Source of the DNA: Luzula sylvatica
Taxonomy: Eukaryota; Streptophyta; Magnoliopsida; Poales; Juncaceae
Length of the DNA stretch: 64,000 bases
Reading direction: 5' to 3'
Assembly: GCA_946800325.1 (NCBI GenBank)
Contig: OX326957.1
Span: 52,633,798-52,697,797, forward strand
Under the pieces are notes generated by a model. It was not told where the DNA came from. It saw only the letters and a list, made by a program, of their open reading frames with translations, and made no database searches. Below, piece by piece: positions 1 through 10,046 of the stretch. Within the stretch, counting starts at the first letter, position 1. Each line of letters begins with the position of its first letter. The position numbers and the translations under genes were made by a program.

Positions 1-1280
1 AATTGATATAATTAAGCATGAATTGTTACCAATTTGGCCCCAATTTCACATATAACCCTACAAATTCTTAAAATATGAATTCATTTCATTATTTTGCTAC
101 CTATACTATTCGTGGTGGTTATATACTATTTCTCTGGACTAACTGGAATGAAGACATGAATTATTGTATTATTTTATTCTATTTCACAAACTGTCTTAAT
201 TCTCAGACTCCACCATTAGAGAGGGTAGATACAACTAATCGCTCATATTTTGCGTTTGTACTCAACATGCTGACTGGCTCATTAGAATGAGGGCCCAGTT
301 ATCCAAAACTAGATATGGTATGGCGTGCTTCGTCGAAAACACTCGTATTGTATTTTAAGTGCTGGCCTATTATCGTGTGAGAATTAGGATTATTTTTATA
401 ATTGTGTGAGGCTTAGGATTATTTTTGTAATATGTGATTAATAGAAAATGTGACGTATGATTTAATTTTGGCGTTACCTGGTACCAGAAAATGTGATTGT
501 ATGATTTAATTTTGGGGTTAAGATTATTTCTGTAATATGTGATTATTAATTTTGAATAGTTAGAAATTTGTGAATGTAATTTTGAAGTTGAAAAATTTAA
601 TTGTAATTAATAGAAAATGCAATGTATGATATAAGGTCTCTCATTTGAAGTTTGAAAACTTTGGGTTACCAGGTACAAGAAAATGTGATTGTATGATTTA
701 AGCACACATTGATTGGTACCAGCCATCCCAAATTACTTTTTATCGACCATGTCAAAATGCAACATCAATGATAAAATGCTGAAAACAATAGTAATCAAAT
801 TATAGCCAAGTACTGTTGACTCCAAACATCACTCTAATTGGTACCGGCCAAGACAAAGTATACATTGAAACCTTTATATTACACTCAAAATCCTTAATAT
901 ACAGTCAAACCGTTATTCACATTCAATTCACAACCCTCATACACTCATCTGCTTTCAAATATTCATATCCTGAAAAACAAATTGTCAGACAAAAAGTCAG
1001 CGCAATTACATAAAATCACCAATTAACCATTTTGATGTTTCTCGATCGGCTTCAGTCTACCGTTATCATGAAAGAGAGAGTAGTTCTTGCCCAACAATAG
1101 CGAGGCGAGAGAGCACTTCAAGGCCTTGTTGGGTTTTCGGTCCAGTTTATCTCTGCAAATGAATGCATGTTAGATGGAAAGCCCTAATTTCACAATAACT
1201 AAACATTCATTTCGAAAAATCAATAATTACACCCCAATTCCACAATACCTAAACATTATTTCAACAGAAATGTTGAATTG
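1..1280. other. Intergenic, no gene recognised
   Basis: AT-rich DNA with only short, uninformative open frames. Between about 380 and 690 a degenerate phrase (variants of GAAAATGTGATTGTATGATTTAA and GGATTATTTTTGTAATATG) recurs several times, suggesting decayed short tandem duplications. No domain, tRNA or element end was recognised. The right edge is the target site of the LINE that starts at 1296. Confidence 0.6.
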
Positions 1281-1609
1281 AAAAAAAAGAAGGTAGAAAA
1301 ACAAAACCAAAGAGAACAAAAATAAAAGAGATAATATCTAAGAGATAATATCTGATCTGGATTCTTGATTTTCAGGCGATTCTCTCATACAGTTGATTAC
1401 TACCTCAATCCTTGAGGTAATTACTCCGATCTATATTCTAATTAACGATAGTAGGGATCTGTATTAATCCATAGCCCCGAAAGGGTGAAGCGGGATTAAG
1501 GTTATTGATAGGGTGAAAATAGATCTAAGAATACGCTCGCAAGAGAAATTATTAGGTCTACAACTCCCTTGAGATATTCCGCACAGCATCCCAAACCCTA
1601 TCAATTAGG

Positions 1610-3505
1610 ATGGATCTTCACAGGAAGTCCTATCTTCAGGCACTCAGCATTGACAAGCCGTCCAGCTCGAAGGAACCGTGGATTTTAGTACAGAGAAAGA
1701 AAAGTAAAACTATAGATTCGCAAAATTTGGATTTTCAAAAGGCCAAAGCAAAAATATTCAAGGATAAATGCTTCAATTGCCTATCGACAAAGCATTTTGT
1801 TTCTAATTGTAATAATCAAATCAAATGCCTCAGATGTGGAAAAAATGGGCATAAACAAATCTATTGCAAAACTCTACTTCCTAAGTTCAATCAAAGGCCA
1901 AATTATACAAATAGTTATCACTCTACCATTCAAAAAACCAACTCTCCCTCTCAATTCAACCAATCTACACAAAAACTTCATTCCAAGCCTTATCAAATCT
2001 CTGACTCTATACCAAATAATCCTCAGCCTGATGTAAACAAAATTCTTCAAAGAGTTTATCTTTACAAACCAGATACTAATATAGCCATAAAAGATCAAAT
2101 TGATGTGGTAATTAAATTAAAGAAATTACCTATTCAATATTGCAATCCTAATGACCTTGCGGTTTTAACGTCTGGTTTTGGATCTCTGAAACATATTGGA
2201 GATTTTGCTTGCTCCTTGAGCTTTTTACCTGAAATTTCATTAAAATTAACAACTAATAAAGATACTGTTATTCCAGATCTAGTTCAAATTATTGATAAGG
2301 ATTATAGTACATTGGTTGAGGTGGAGAAGATCAAGGGATTAGTGTCATGGAGAGGAGGTGACAGTAGACCTAAGATAAATAAAAAAGATATTAAAAAAGG
2401 AAATGAGAAGAGGATGAGGAACAGTGCAAGTAAAGTGACGAGAATTTGGAGAATTAAAAAGCAACCACAAAAAAAGGAGAAGATGGAATGGAGAGTAAAG
2501 AAAAAGGGGGAAGTTGCAAAATGTAACAACATAATTACCAAATTACCCTTAACATTAGTTGAGATAATGAAAAAGGCTAAAGCATTTCAAGTGAATTTTG
2601 TAATAACACCTGAGATATTTAGTAAAATAAGATTTCCTTCTCTGCCTGGAAAGGAGCTTATTCACTTGAGCGGGGGGTTTTACGAAAAACAGCATTATAA
2701 TGAGGGCCTAAATGGAGGATATTCATCTTTAATGATAAAATTCAAAAATAACAAACTTGTTATCTGTTCAAAGAATTTAAATAAGAAAAAAAGGAGTTTT
2801 ATGGAAAATTTTGCAAACCCTAAATCAAAGGAATTAGTAAGAATCTATAATTTGGAAGAGGAAGATATTGAGATTAATGGAGAGATGTATGATTCAAATG
2901 AGGAAATTTATGAGGAGGAGTATCTTAAGGATCATTTGGAGGAAGATCATAATGGGGTGATTGATGATAATCTAGGTGTGGAAGATCAGAAAAGGGAGGA
3001 AAAATATGATTTATACCCAAATTGCCCTTGCCTTGCGATTATACCATATAGTTCATATGGTAATTATAGCATTGAGGAGGAGAGAGAAAATAATTACATT
3101 GACTCACAGAATAATTGCTCTCCTAATGATGGAATGCTCAAAACACCTATTAAGAAGAAACCTGAAAAACAGCAAAGATGCCAAAAAAATCAAATTAAGG
3201 AAAAAATGCTATATAAGGGAGAAGAAAAAAGAAGAAGTTTGAGATTGCAGGAGAAGCAACCTGAGATATACACATCCTCTATTGAAAAAGCTCAAATGGT
3301 TCAATTTAAAGAAACACAAAAAGGAAGTATGGTAAAACAAAAAGGAAGAAAATTAAAACAAATTAAATCCATTGACCTAACAGCGAAAGATAAAATTAAA
3401 AATAAAGAGGAAATTATTGAAATACTTGCTTCTGAAGGAGTAAATGTTTCAGTTGCAATGCAAGATACTATTAATCTTTTGATTAAGGAGCAAGAGAGAG
3501 TATGA
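1610..3505 (+). CDS. LINE ORF1, zinc-knuckle RNA-binding protein
   Basis: 631 residues. It is the nucleic-acid-binding partner of the LINE ribonucleoprotein. Two CCHC knuckles of the form CX2CX4HX4C lie in tandem from about residue 54 to 86 (CFNC...C, then CLRC...C). A segment around residues 150-215 (with LKKLPIQYCNPNDLAVLTSGFG) is conserved in ORF1 of the minus-strand LINE at 23897-27376 and is probably the RRM-like/DUF4283 region. The middle and C-terminal parts are very rich in Lys and Glu. The last 45 residues (IKSIDL...NKEEIIEILASEG) are also conserved in the other copy, so the stop at 3505 is the natural end. The first ATG after the leader is taken as start because it aligns with the start of the other copy. 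Confidence 0.88.
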   Translation: MDLHRKSYLQALSIDKPSSSKEPWILVQRKKSKTIDSQNLDFQKAKAKIFKDKCFNCLSTKHFVSNCNNQIKCLRCGKNGHKQIYCKTLLPKFNQRPNYTNSYHSTIQKTNSPSQFNQSTQKLHSKPYQISDSIPNNPQPDVNKILQRVYLYKPDTNIAIKDQIDVVIKLKKLPIQYCNPNDLAVLTSGFGSLKHIGDFACSLSFLPEISLKLTTNKDTVIPDLVQIIDKDYSTLVEVEKIKGLVSWRGGDSRPKINKKDIKKGNEKRMRNSASKVTRIWRIKKQPQKKEKMEWRVKKKGEVAKCNNIITKLPLTLVEIMKKAKAFQVNFVITPEIFSKIRFPSLPGKELIHLSGGFYEKQHYNEGLNGGYSSLMIKFKNNKLVICSKNLNKKKRSFMENFANPKSKELVRIYNLEEEDIEINGEMYDSNEEIYEEEYLKDHLEEDHNGVIDDNLGVEDQKREEKYDLYPNCPCLAIIPYSSYGNYSIEEERENNYIDSQNNCSPNDGMLKTPIKKKPEKQQRCQKNQIKEKMLYKGEEKRRSLRLQEKQPEIYTSSIEKAQMVQFKETQKGSMVKQKGRKLKQIKSIDLTAKDKIKNKEEIIEILASEGVNVSVAMQDTINLLIKEQERV

Positions 3506-3542
3506 GTAGATGGGGTTTTATTGATGGAAGTTACTGGTTATT

Positions 3543-6500
3543 ATGTCTTATAAAAATATTAAGTTTTTGAGTTGGAATGTTAGGGGTACTAATGATGATG
3601 CAAAAAAATTATTAATTAAAAATACAATTATTTCAGAGAAATTTGATTTAATATGTATCCAGGAAACAAAATTGGAATCTATTAATGATGATACTATAAA
3701 GAAGATGTGTGGAAATCATTTGGGAGGATATGATTATTTACCGGCCATTGGCTCTTCTGGAGGGGTTCTAATTGCATGGAATAAAAATTTATTTTCTTTC
3801 ATCCATAAAGAAGTATCAAGGTATACAATTACAGTAACATTGGAGACTAAATGGAATGGGGTTAGAATAATGGTGACTGGAGTTTATGGACCTACAGACA
3901 AGGTTTTTAAAATGGATTTTGTTAATGAATTGAGATTCATAGCAAATAATAATAATAATAATGTTAATATTAAACTACCGTGGATGATTCTTGGAGATTT
4001 TAATTTGGTTTATTCAAGTGAAGAAAGGAGTGGTTTGGATAGAGATTGGAGAAATACAATTTTATTTAGAGATTTTGTGAATAATTTTGCACTTAATGAT
4101 CTTCCAATATTTGGAAGGAATTATACTTGGGGTAATTTTGTGGCTAAGGCAAGGATTGATAGAGTGATATTAAATGACAAATGGATGGTAAATTTTCCTA
4201 ATTCTCAATTAGTTTCTGGTACTAATACTTGTTCAGACCATATACCATTAATCTATATGGCAAAAACAGATTTTCCAAAATTTGATGGGTTTAGATTTGA
4301 AAATATTTGGTTAAGAAATAATGAGGCTATAAATATAATTTCAACACATCTAAAAGCTACTAAGTCAGAAACAATGGAGGAGTTTTATTATAAAATGGAT
4401 GCTTTGTCCAAGAGATTAAGGCAGTGGAGTAAAGAAAAAGTGGGGAATATAAAAATGCAATTCTTAAATTGTAAGAAAATAATTAATTGGATAGATGATT
4501 TGGAGGATAAAAGAAAATTAAATAACTTGGAGATATGGATAAGAAATATTTCCAAAGAAAGATTTAAAGAACTATCTATGCAAGAAGAAACTTATTGGAG
4601 GCAAAGATCAAAATTTCAATGGGTAGCTAAAGGAGATTCAAATACTAAATTTTTTCACCAACATGCCACTTTTAAAAAAAATAAATTAATGATACCAGTT
4701 TTAATGAATGATGGAATTGAATTAAGGGATCATAAATCCAAGGCAGGGGTATTATTTAACTTTTATAGAGATTTAATGGGGAAAACTGGCGAGATGTTGG
4801 GTAATAATAATATTGGATCAATTGATTTGGAAATTATATACAGAAATGAGAGTTTGGAATTGAATGATTTGGAAAGGAATATGGACATCAAAGAACTAGA
4901 TATGGTGATCTCTCAATGGAAATTAGACAAATCACCAGGCCCAGATGGGTATAATGCAGAATTTTTTAAAAATTTTTGGTATTTATTAAAAGTTGAGATC
5001 TTAGATTTGTTTAATAAAGAAGGGGGTTCAGGATTATCTAATTTTAATTCATCTTTTATTGCATTAATAGCTAAAAAAGAAGATGCTATAAATGCTAAAG
5101 ATTTTAGGCCAATCTCATTAATATCAAGTATCCAAAGAATATTTTCAAAAGTCCTTGCAAATAGATTAAGTGAAAAAATAGATGGAATGATTGATAATAA
5201 TCAATTAGGTTTTTTAAAGGAAAGAAATATCACAGAAAATTTTGTATATGCAAGGGAAGTTTTGTGTCAAGCTAAAAGATTAAATAAATCATTGTTGGTA
5301 ATCAAAGTGGATATACACAAAGCTTTTGATAGTGTTTCATGGGAATTTTTATTAAGAATATTAAAAACAAGGGGATTTGGACCTAAATTCATTAATTGGA
5401 TTGAAAATTCTATTTTAAAAGGGTCAACAAGAATTATCTTGAATGGAAAACCAGGGAAATTTATACATTTGAAAAGAGGATTGAGACAAGGAGATCCCAT
5501 ATCTACTTATCTATTTATATTGGTGATGGATGTATTATCAAAAATCATTGAGAGATTAAGTGATAAAGGATATTTAATTAGACCTCTAGATGGAATTAAA
5601 ACCTCCTTATTCTATGCAGATGATACAATATTCTTTATGGATCCAGAAAAAATTAATGTAATGAGATTAAAATATATATTAGATGTTTTTGGCATGGAAT
5701 CTGGACTTAATATTAATTTTGAAAAGACTGAAATTGTGGGATTAAATGTAGAAGATGAGGTTATGAGAGATATATCTCAGGTACTAGATTGCAAAATTAC
5801 ACAATTTCCAATTAATTACCTGGGATTACCTTTACATTACAAGCGACCAACTAAGGAGCAATTTCGGGGATTTGTGGAAAAATTATCCAAGAAAATTGAA
5901 GGATGGAAAGGAAATAAAATGAATATGAGTGGCAGATTAATTTTAATTAATTCTGTGTTAACTTCTTTACCCATATATTATTTTAATGTTTTTCAATTTC
6001 CAAAATGGGCTTTGAGAGAGATTGATGCAGTGAGGAAAAAATTCTTATGGAAGGGAGTAAAGGACCATGGATATAATCTGGTAAAATGGGGCATTGTTTG
6101 TAAGCCTAAAATTATAGGAGGACTTGGTGTTATAAATCTGGAAATTTTTAATAAAGTTTTACTGATGAAGTGGCTTTGGAAATACTACAATATAGGAGAG
6201 AAATTACCTTGGACAGATTTTATATCAGAAAATATGGAAGATTGGGAAAATTCAAATGGCAATAAAAATTCTTATTTTTGGAATGATGTTATAAAAAATT
6301 TGGATTTTTTTAAATCAAGTATGATATGGCAAATTGGTTCTGGAAAGAGAATACAATTATGGAATGATAATTGGGGAAATGGAATTCTAAAATACAAATA
6401 TAAAGAATTATTTTCTTTTTGTAATTCTACTTATATAACCCTGGAAAAATTAAAAATTTCAATGGAGAGTGAGGACTTACATTCAATACTGAATTTATAT

Positions 6501-7187
6501 GAACCGCTCTCTATTGTTGCAACTTCGCAATTATTACTCCTTGATCAAAGTATAGATGATGTTAATCTTCAATCTAGTGATCTGGATAAATTAAGATGGA
6601 AATGGACTTCAAAAGGGGTGTTTACATGTAAAAGCGCATATGAAAAATTAATAAGTGGAGTTTCAGAATTTTATTCATTGGAAAAAGTTTGGCGTTTGGC
6701 GATTCCATTGAAAATAAAAATCTTTGTATGGTTAATGGGTAAAAATAGAATACTTACCGTAGACAATTTGCAGAAAAGAGGGTGGAAAATCCCAAACAGA
6801 TGCATTTTGTGCTGCTGTATGGAAGAATCAGTTAATCATTTATACAATGAATGTATTTTTGGACGAGAAGTATGGGAAAAATTAAATAACCTGGATGGAG
6901 AAAGAGACCATGGTAATGGAGATCCAATCGAGCTATTGAAGAAGGAATCGGTTAAAAAACCTTATAAGCAGTTGATTGCAGTCTTTCTTTTCCATATCTG
7001 GTGTGAGCGTTGCAGAAGAATCTTTCAGGAGATGAAGTTGCGAAGTTCTCAGTTAATCGATCTAATACTCTCAGATCTCAAATTGTTCAACCAAGCACTG
7101 GTGTGTGAAGAATCGAAATCGCGGTGTGAAGGAATCCGTGCGACTAGAAGGGATGATAATGGCGAATGTATGAATGATTTTCGTTGA
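3543..7187 (+). CDS. LINE ORF2, endonuclease-reverse transcriptase
   Basis: 1,214 residues, the usual length for plant L1 ORF2. The N-terminal APE-type endonuclease shows LSWNVRG, CIQETKLE, ILGDFN and SDHIPL. The reverse transcriptase shows SPGPDGYNAEFFK, FRPISLI, motif A KVDIHKAFDS (Asp near residue 590), RGLRQGDPIS and YADD at residues 691-694, followed by YLGLPLHYKRPTK. A C-terminal zinc-binding zf-RVT segment (KIFVWLMGKNR, then CILC and NHLYNEC) closes the protein. It nicks the target and primes reverse transcription from the nick. No stop or frameshift is visible and all catalytic motifs are present. The start ATG lies 37 bp after the ORF1 stop, so translation may depend on reinitiation or read through a bicistronic RNA. 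Confidence 0.93.
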   Translation: MSYKNIKFLSWNVRGTNDDAKKLLIKNTIISEKFDLICIQETKLESINDDTIKKMCGNHLGGYDYLPAIGSSGGVLIAWNKNLFSFIHKEVSRYTITVTLETKWNGVRIMVTGVYGPTDKVFKMDFVNELRFIANNNNNNVNIKLPWMILGDFNLVYSSEERSGLDRDWRNTILFRDFVNNFALNDLPIFGRNYTWGNFVAKARIDRVILNDKWMVNFPNSQLVSGTNTCSDHIPLIYMAKTDFPKFDGFRFENIWLRNNEAINIISTHLKATKSETMEEFYYKMDALSKRLRQWSKEKVGNIKMQFLNCKKIINWIDDLEDKRKLNNLEIWIRNISKERFKELSMQEETYWRQRSKFQWVAKGDSNTKFFHQHATFKKNKLMIPVLMNDGIELRDHKSKAGVLFNFYRDLMGKTGEMLGNNNIGSIDLEIIYRNESLELNDLERNMDIKELDMVISQWKLDKSPGPDGYNAEFFKNFWYLLKVEILDLFNKEGGSGLSNFNSSFIALIAKKEDAINAKDFRPISLISSIQRIFSKVLANRLSEKIDGMIDNNQLGFLKERNITENFVYAREVLCQAKRLNKSLLVIKVDIHKAFDSVSWEFLLRILKTRGFGPKFINWIENSILKGSTRIILNGKPGKFIHLKRGLRQGDPISTYLFILVMDVLSKIIERLSDKGYLIRPLDGIKTSLFYADDTIFFMDPEKINVMRLKYILDVFGMESGLNINFEKTEIVGLNVEDEVMRDISQVLDCKITQFPINYLGLPLHYKRPTKEQFRGFVEKLSKKIEGWKGNKMNMSGRLILINSVLTSLPIYYFNVFQFPKWALREIDAVRKKFLWKGVKDHGYNLVKWGIVCKPKIIGGLGVINLEIFNKVLLMKWLWKYYNIGEKLPWTDFISENMEDWENSNGNKNSYFWNDVIKNLDFFKSSMIWQIGSGKRIQLWNDNWGNGILKYKYKELFSFCNSTYITLEKLKISMESEDLHSILNLYEPLSIVATSQLLLLDQSIDDVNLQSSDLDKLRWKWTSKGVFTCKSAYEKLISGVSEFYSLEKVWRLAIPLKIKIFVWLMGKNRILTVDNLQKRGWKIPNRCILCCCMEESVNHLYNECIFGREVWEKLNNLDGERDHGNGDPIELLKKESVKKPYKQLIAVFLFHIWCERCRRIFQEMKLRSSQLIDLILSDLKLFNQALVCEESKSRCEGIRATRRDDNGECMNDFR

Positions 7188-7370
7188 GGTGCTTTGGAGA
7201 CATGAGTGTTGAGGCAAGAATTTGCTCGGAGGAGGAATTGCAAGAAAGATGTAAGAATGGGGATAGTTTCTGTCGGGAAAGAGAAAGGGAAAGAAAGGTT
7301 TGATTTTCAGATATTTCTAACCCCAGGGATTCCAAATGCTGAATTCTATAAATCTGGTATTTGTTTTCCT

Positions 7371-7412
<42 letters not shown>

Positions 7413-7542
7413 AATTTAGTGACAAGAGGGATAGTAATAGGGTTTGTTGCTGAGTTTCATTTTGTTTTTTTGTTTTGATTTGTTTTTATGTATGGAACCT
7501 CTAGTTTAGATCTTGTAAAATTGATTCTTTTTTAATGGAATC

Positions 7543-7577
7543 AAAATAGAAGTAGGACTTTGAGCCTACTCTATTTT
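7543..7577 (+). other. Conserved 3'-terminal stem-loop of the LINE
   Basis: AAAATAG (7543-7549) pairs with CTATTTT (7571-7577), and AGTAGG (7551-7556) pairs with CCTACT (7565-7570). One A (7550) is bulged and the loop has 8 bases. It lies just before the poly(A). The minus-strand LINE has the same stem with a different loop at 23911-23941, so the structure is kept while the loop drifts. By analogy with other LINEs it could be the template-recognition element for reverse transcription; that role is inferred. Confidence 0.7.
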
Positions 7578-7604
7578 TCTCAAAAAAAAAAAAAAAAGAA
7601 GGTA

Positions 7605-8019
7605 TAATCCTAATTGGAAAACTGAAAATTTAAAAATTGGGATGATAATTGAAACTTCCAGATCTAAAAATCCTATATGGGATAATATTGGGTTATTGAT
7701 CGTACACTTGAAAAAGGGGTTACATTGGGATACGTGAGGAGGAGAAACAGGAAATATAGATTAAAAATGATGAAAACCGAAAATCTATAGTTTAATTGAA
7801 ATATACATGAAAAAACAGGAAACAAAAAAAAAAATTGGAATTATACATGATAATCAAAATCCGCAGACTTCAAGAAAAAAAAATATAAATTCAAGTCAAA
7901 AATCCTAACCTATCCCTAATTTCAGTTAAAAGAGTAAGGTCGTAAAAATAAACACTGTGAGAGTGCCATTTTTGCCGTTCATCTCGTGCGATCTGGTGGT
8001 CGTGCCGTTTTCTCCTTTC
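7605..8019. other. Intergenic between LINE and chromovirus
   Basis: No gene found. The chromovirus target GTGCG is at 8020-8024. The sequence just left of it and just right of the 3' LTR (21692-21780) reads as one continuous CT-rich stretch that could be a promoter or 5' leader for the TFIIF-beta-like fragment downstream; this is only a suggestion from position. Confidence 0.4.
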
Positions 8020-8024
8020 GTGCG

Positions 8025-8450
8025 TGTCACGATACTAGCATATTAGGAGAATAAAAGTAATTGAGGGGCCTCTTTGCTTAATTACTAAATTTCAATAAAG
8101 AGTGATCTAACAATGGGTCCAGTGTATTAGTGAATAATGAATTAGTAGTGGTGTTGTGAACCGGGTTTGTACAAATATCTGCTAGAAGGTTGTACTGTAC
8201 TGTAGATACTTCTCTAAATCGTTCCATTATAAATAGGTTGTTAGAGTGAGAATCGGGCCTGTCGTTTGTAATACATACTTTTGTAATAACGACCATAACT
8301 CCAAATCTATTTGATAGATTTGGGGAATTCTTCCAATTTCTTGATTTGGTTTTTCTGAATCTTGAATTCAATTCAGTTGTGTGAGATAAATTGATTTGAA
8401 TTTCGTTTCAATTAAGAGGATCTGGTCATCGATCTATCAGGGTCGTGACA
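8025..8450 (+). repeat. Chromovirus 5' LTR
   Basis: 426 bp, TG...CA, bounded by the GTGCG target site. It carries a TATA box (8228-8235), presumably the U3 promoter. It is identical to the 3' LTR apart from one T/A difference near 8191. Confidence 0.95.
8228..8235 (+). promoter_or_regulatory. LTR TATA box
   Basis: TATAAATA in the middle of the 5' LTR, the only good TATA match there and repeated at the same place in the 3' LTR (21464-21471). It probably drives the genomic RNA of the element. Confidence 0.6.
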
Positions 8451-8452
8451 TT

Positions 8453-8464
8453 TGGTATCAGATT
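8453..8464 (+). promoter_or_regulatory. Primer-binding site, tRNA-iMet type, partly diverged
   Basis: TGGTATCAGATT lies 2 bp after the 5' LTR. Its first ten bases match the initiator tRNA-Met PBS (TGGTATCAGAGC) used by many plant LTR elements; the last two differ. Confidence 0.7.
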
Positions 8465-8507
8465 CGACGATTCCTCCGACCAATTCACCACGCCGGTCAC
8501 TCGTTCA

Positions 8508-10010
8508 ATGACGAAGAAGCATGGATACGCCGAGGAAGAGGCGATTCAACGTTTAATGGCTGAATCTAGCGAGCATCAAGCTCAGATTCAACAAATCGGT
8601 CAAGATATGCAAAGAATGCATAACAAGATTGATGAGAATCAAGTGTTCAACTCTTCTCAAATGGCAGAAGTGAAAGACATGTTCTTTCAGATTCTAAACA
8701 AGAAAAAGAAGAGTCACGACGAAGGTGATTCCTCAGATCCGCCAACAGACCTTGGATCCGCCAGATCTAAAGGTAAAAAGAAGATTGTGCTAGAAAAAGG
8801 GGAACCTAGCAGGGCATCGAGGCAATTCGAGACATTTGAAGATGAAGATGAGTATCGATCTCGCAAACATAGATCCAGACACTCTGATTCAAATCGTCAC
8901 AGAGAGCAGAGCAAGTACGTTCATAAACCGAAGTATGCGATGCAATACTTCTCAGGAGACAACCCGAAGGCATGGATCCGCAAATGTGAGAGTTACTTTC
9001 GAGTATACTCGGTTCCTGCATGGCAACAGGTTGAGGTAGCGGTTTTGTACCTCACGAGTGATGCACAGGAGTGGCACCTGAGCTATCAAGTTGCCTATCC
9101 TGATCCATCTTGGAGGCAGTTTAGTGCCGATTTGTTAAGGAGATTCGAGAATCAATTGCTGCTAGGTGCAATTGGGGAGTTTCATAACTTGAAGCAAAGG
9201 GGATCGATCCAAGAGTATCGATCTCTTTTCGAAACCCTTCGCCACAGGTTACTCCACGAATACCCAAGCCTCGACGAGCTCTTCTTTCTCAAATGCTTCC
9301 TAGCCGGTTTAAAAACCGACTTGCGATCAGATGTGATAATAACTCGACCTAAGGATCTCAATGAAGCTTACGAGAACTCGTCAGAGAAGGAATCAGCCGA
9401 AGGAGATAATAGAAAAGGAAGACACCACTCCAAAAGCACCAATTTCGGGCAGCATAATAGCACCGCTATGGTCCCTCACAAACCAGAAACGGATCGAGAT
9501 CACAGAAGACGAGAAGGAAGATGTTTTTATTGTGAAGATAAATGGTCAACGAACCACGTCTGTCCAAATAAAAGAAGGAACACCATTCACTTAATTGAAG
9601 AAGCAAAGAATCGGGGTAACGATAGCGATTCATGTTCAAGTTCGAGCGACGATGAACCAAAGGTCGAAGAAGCAGAATCAATGGAGATGACAGTGTTTTC
9701 TCTTAACTCATCACCCAACAACCAGACTATCAAGATCAAAGGATGGTGTAAGAAGAAGCCATTATCTATCCTTCTCGATAGTGGAGCATCTCACTCATTC
9801 ATCGACCCGAAATTCGTCAAACTAGTGGGAGCGACAACCTCGATAACAACCCCATTACTGGTCTCGGTAGCAAATGGTGCCCAAATCATTACCGATAGCT
9901 TGTGTTCCGGATTTGAATGGGAAATGGAGAACCACAATTACACCTACGATCTCAGGTTGCTTGAGCTTGGTTCAGTGGAGATGGTGCTAGGAGTCGATTG
10001 GATACACTAA
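8508..10010 (+). CDS. Chromovirus Gag and aspartic protease
   Basis: About 500 residues from the first ATG after the LTR. The frame is open further upstream, but that part overlaps the LTR/PBS and has no ATG. A coiled-coil-like N-terminus is followed by the retrotransposon gag domain (from about residue 146, FSGDNPKAW, through FLAGLKTDLR), a zinc finger near residue 339 (CFYC...HVC), an acidic Ser-rich linker, and the retroviral-type protease with catalytic DSGA at about residue 424. Gag packages the RNA and the protease matures the polyprotein. The frame ends right after GVDWI at TAA TAG; in relatives it continues into reverse transcriptase, so the double stop is probably a lesion. Confidence 0.88.
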   Translation: MTKKHGYAEEEAIQRLMAESSEHQAQIQQIGQDMQRMHNKIDENQVFNSSQMAEVKDMFFQILNKKKKSHDEGDSSDPPTDLGSARSKGKKKIVLEKGEPSRASRQFETFEDEDEYRSRKHRSRHSDSNRHREQSKYVHKPKYAMQYFSGDNPKAWIRKCESYFRVYSVPAWQQVEVAVLYLTSDAQEWHLSYQVAYPDPSWRQFSADLLRRFENQLLLGAIGEFHNLKQRGSIQEYRSLFETLRHRLLHEYPSLDELFFLKCFLAGLKTDLRSDVIITRPKDLNEAYENSSEKESAEGDNRKGRHHSKSTNFGQHNSTAMVPHKPETDRDHRRREGRCFYCEDKWSTNHVCPNKRRNTIHLIEEAKNRGNDSDSCSSSSDDEPKVEEAESMEMTVFSLNSSPNNQTIKIKGWCKKKPLSILLDSGASHSFIDPKFVKLVGATTSITTPLLVSVANGAQIITDSLCSGFEWEMENHNYTYDLRLLELGSVEMVLGVDWIH

Positions 10011-10046
10011 TAGAGGAGGGTTTCGTTCAGGGTTAACGGGCATAAA

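Larger units (their letters stand above)
1296..7589 (+). mobile_element. Full-length L1-type LINE, both ORFs intact
   Basis: A 6.3-kb non-LTR retrotransposon with a 5' leader (1296-1609), ORF1, ORF2, a 3' UTR and a poly(A) tail. The 15-bp direct repeat AAAAAAAAGAAGGTA at 1281-1295 and 7590-7604 is the best candidate target-site duplication; its A-rich half merges with the tail, so the exact right border is uncertain by a few bases. ORF1 and ORF2 are separated by about 37 bp and both are open. The 3' UTR has a run of 36 T (7373-7408) and ends in a stem-loop before the tail. Intact frames, a clear TSD and an undecayed A tail suggest a young, possibly competent copy. Confidence 0.9.

Noticed and set aside
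8445..8507. Upstream extension of chromovirus gag into the LTR/PBS
   Set aside because: The frame is open but has no ATG and overlaps the PBS. The ATG at 8508 is preferred.
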